DNA from: an uncultured Bacteroidales bacterium
GTDB lineage: Bacteria; Bacteroidota; Bacteroidia; Bacteroidales; P3
Direction: 5' to 3'
DNA: 5,955 bases
NCBI GenBank assembly: GCA_937910265.1
Contig: CALEPD010000132.1
Location: 1-5,955 of the forward strand
A program made the position numbers and the translations under genes. Of this stretch, positions 5,730 through 5,955 are shown one piece after another. The notes beneath the pieces are model-generated. The model worked only from the letters and a program-made list of their open reading frames with translations. It was not told where the DNA came from and ran no database searches. The number at the start of each line of letters is the position of its first letter. The first letter of the stretch is position 1.

Positions 5730-5764
5730 GTCGATTTGAGTTATTTAGGGGAATCGATTGGCAA

Positions 5765-5955
5765 ATGAAGAAGTTTGTTCGTTTAATGCTAACCTTGGCA
5801 ATCATTGTAGGCTCTGCATCGTCCTTGCATGCAGCCTATTTGCTGATACCTATGGACGACCAACAAAAGAACCATCTAAAAGCCTACGGAATAGCCTATT
5901 GGGCATTAGAACGCGATGTTGAAATAACATGGCTTCTCAATTATCGGGGAGGCTC
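5765..5955 (+). CDS. Exported protein of the Bacteroidota 'asparagine synthetase B'-like family, 3'-partial
   Basis: Only the first 63 complete codons are present; the gene runs off the right edge. It begins with a signal peptide (MKKFVRLMLTLAIIVGSASS, predicted cleavage near LHA, residue 23), followed by AYLLIPMDDQQKNHLKAYG, then IAYWALERDVEITWLLNYRGGS. This start, with an IPMD segment, NHLKAYG and LLNYRGGS, is what I recall from exported Bacteroidota proteins of roughly 400 residues commonly annotated as asparagine synthetase B. The label looks doubtful: true AsnB is cytoplasmic and begins with a catalytic Cys at position 2 after Met removal, whereas here a signal peptide comes first. The real role is unknown to me. 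The start ATG follows an AGGGG at 5747-5751, 13 bases upstream, which is a weak ribosome binding candidate. The tRNA terminator and the orphan terminator insulate it from the tRNA. Confidence 0.75.
   Translation, partial: MKKFVRLMLTLAIIVGSASSLHAAYLLIPMDDQQKNHLKAYGIAYWALERDVEITWLLNYRGG

Noticed and set aside
5731..5757. Inverted repeat TCGATT...AATCGA before the right-edge gene as an operator
   Set aside because: The arms are only 6 bp with a 15-base spacer in AT-rich DNA, which is expected by chance.

Overview
The window looks like a chromosomal segment from a member of the Bacteroidota, most likely an uncultured Bacteroidales-type bacterium. The signs are a type IX secretion C-terminal sorting domain on an Omp28-like protein, a topoisomerase IV subunit B of the Bacteroidota type, several Bacteroidota-style promoter boxes (TAnnTTTG), start codons without strong Shine-Dalgarno sequences, and a 3'-partial gene of the Bacteroidota-typical exported family usually labelled 'asparagine synthetase B'. 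The genus cannot be determined from the sequence alone.

Layout, left to right. Bases 1 to about 112 read best as a minus-strand coding fragment. They are joined abruptly to a plus-strand Omp28-related gene whose N-terminal half is missing; its frame stays open only back to about base 45. This gene ends at 989 and is followed by a strong hairpin terminator. Next, on the plus strand, come an unrecognised exported protein (1151-1747) and nadD (1747-2325), overlapping in TGATG and therefore probably co-transcribed. A bidirectional terminator (2403-2435) separates them from the convergent minus-strand block. That block, in transcription order, is parE (5172 to 3274) and then a very acidic protein with a basic tail (3175 to 2456) that has its own candidate promoter. 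To the right, a roughly 230-base AT-rich spacer between the parE start and the tRNA holds the divergent promoters of parE and of a tRNA-Leu(UAG) gene (5407-5488), plus a three-copy CAATAT repeat with exact 10-bp spacing. After the tRNA come its terminator, a second terminator with no gene assigned to it, an A/T-only low-complexity tract, and the first 63 codons of an exported protein that runs off the right edge.

Functionally this is mostly housekeeping: NAD synthesis (nadD), chromosome decatenation (parE), leucine decoding (tRNA) and cell-envelope or secreted proteins. I see no defence, CRISPR, phage or transposase genes. The points most worth following up are the inverted, coding-looking junction at the left edge, the acidic protein with AT-hook-like motifs beside parE, and the phased repeat upstream of the tRNA. 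I did not find convincing evidence for a novel multi-gene system.
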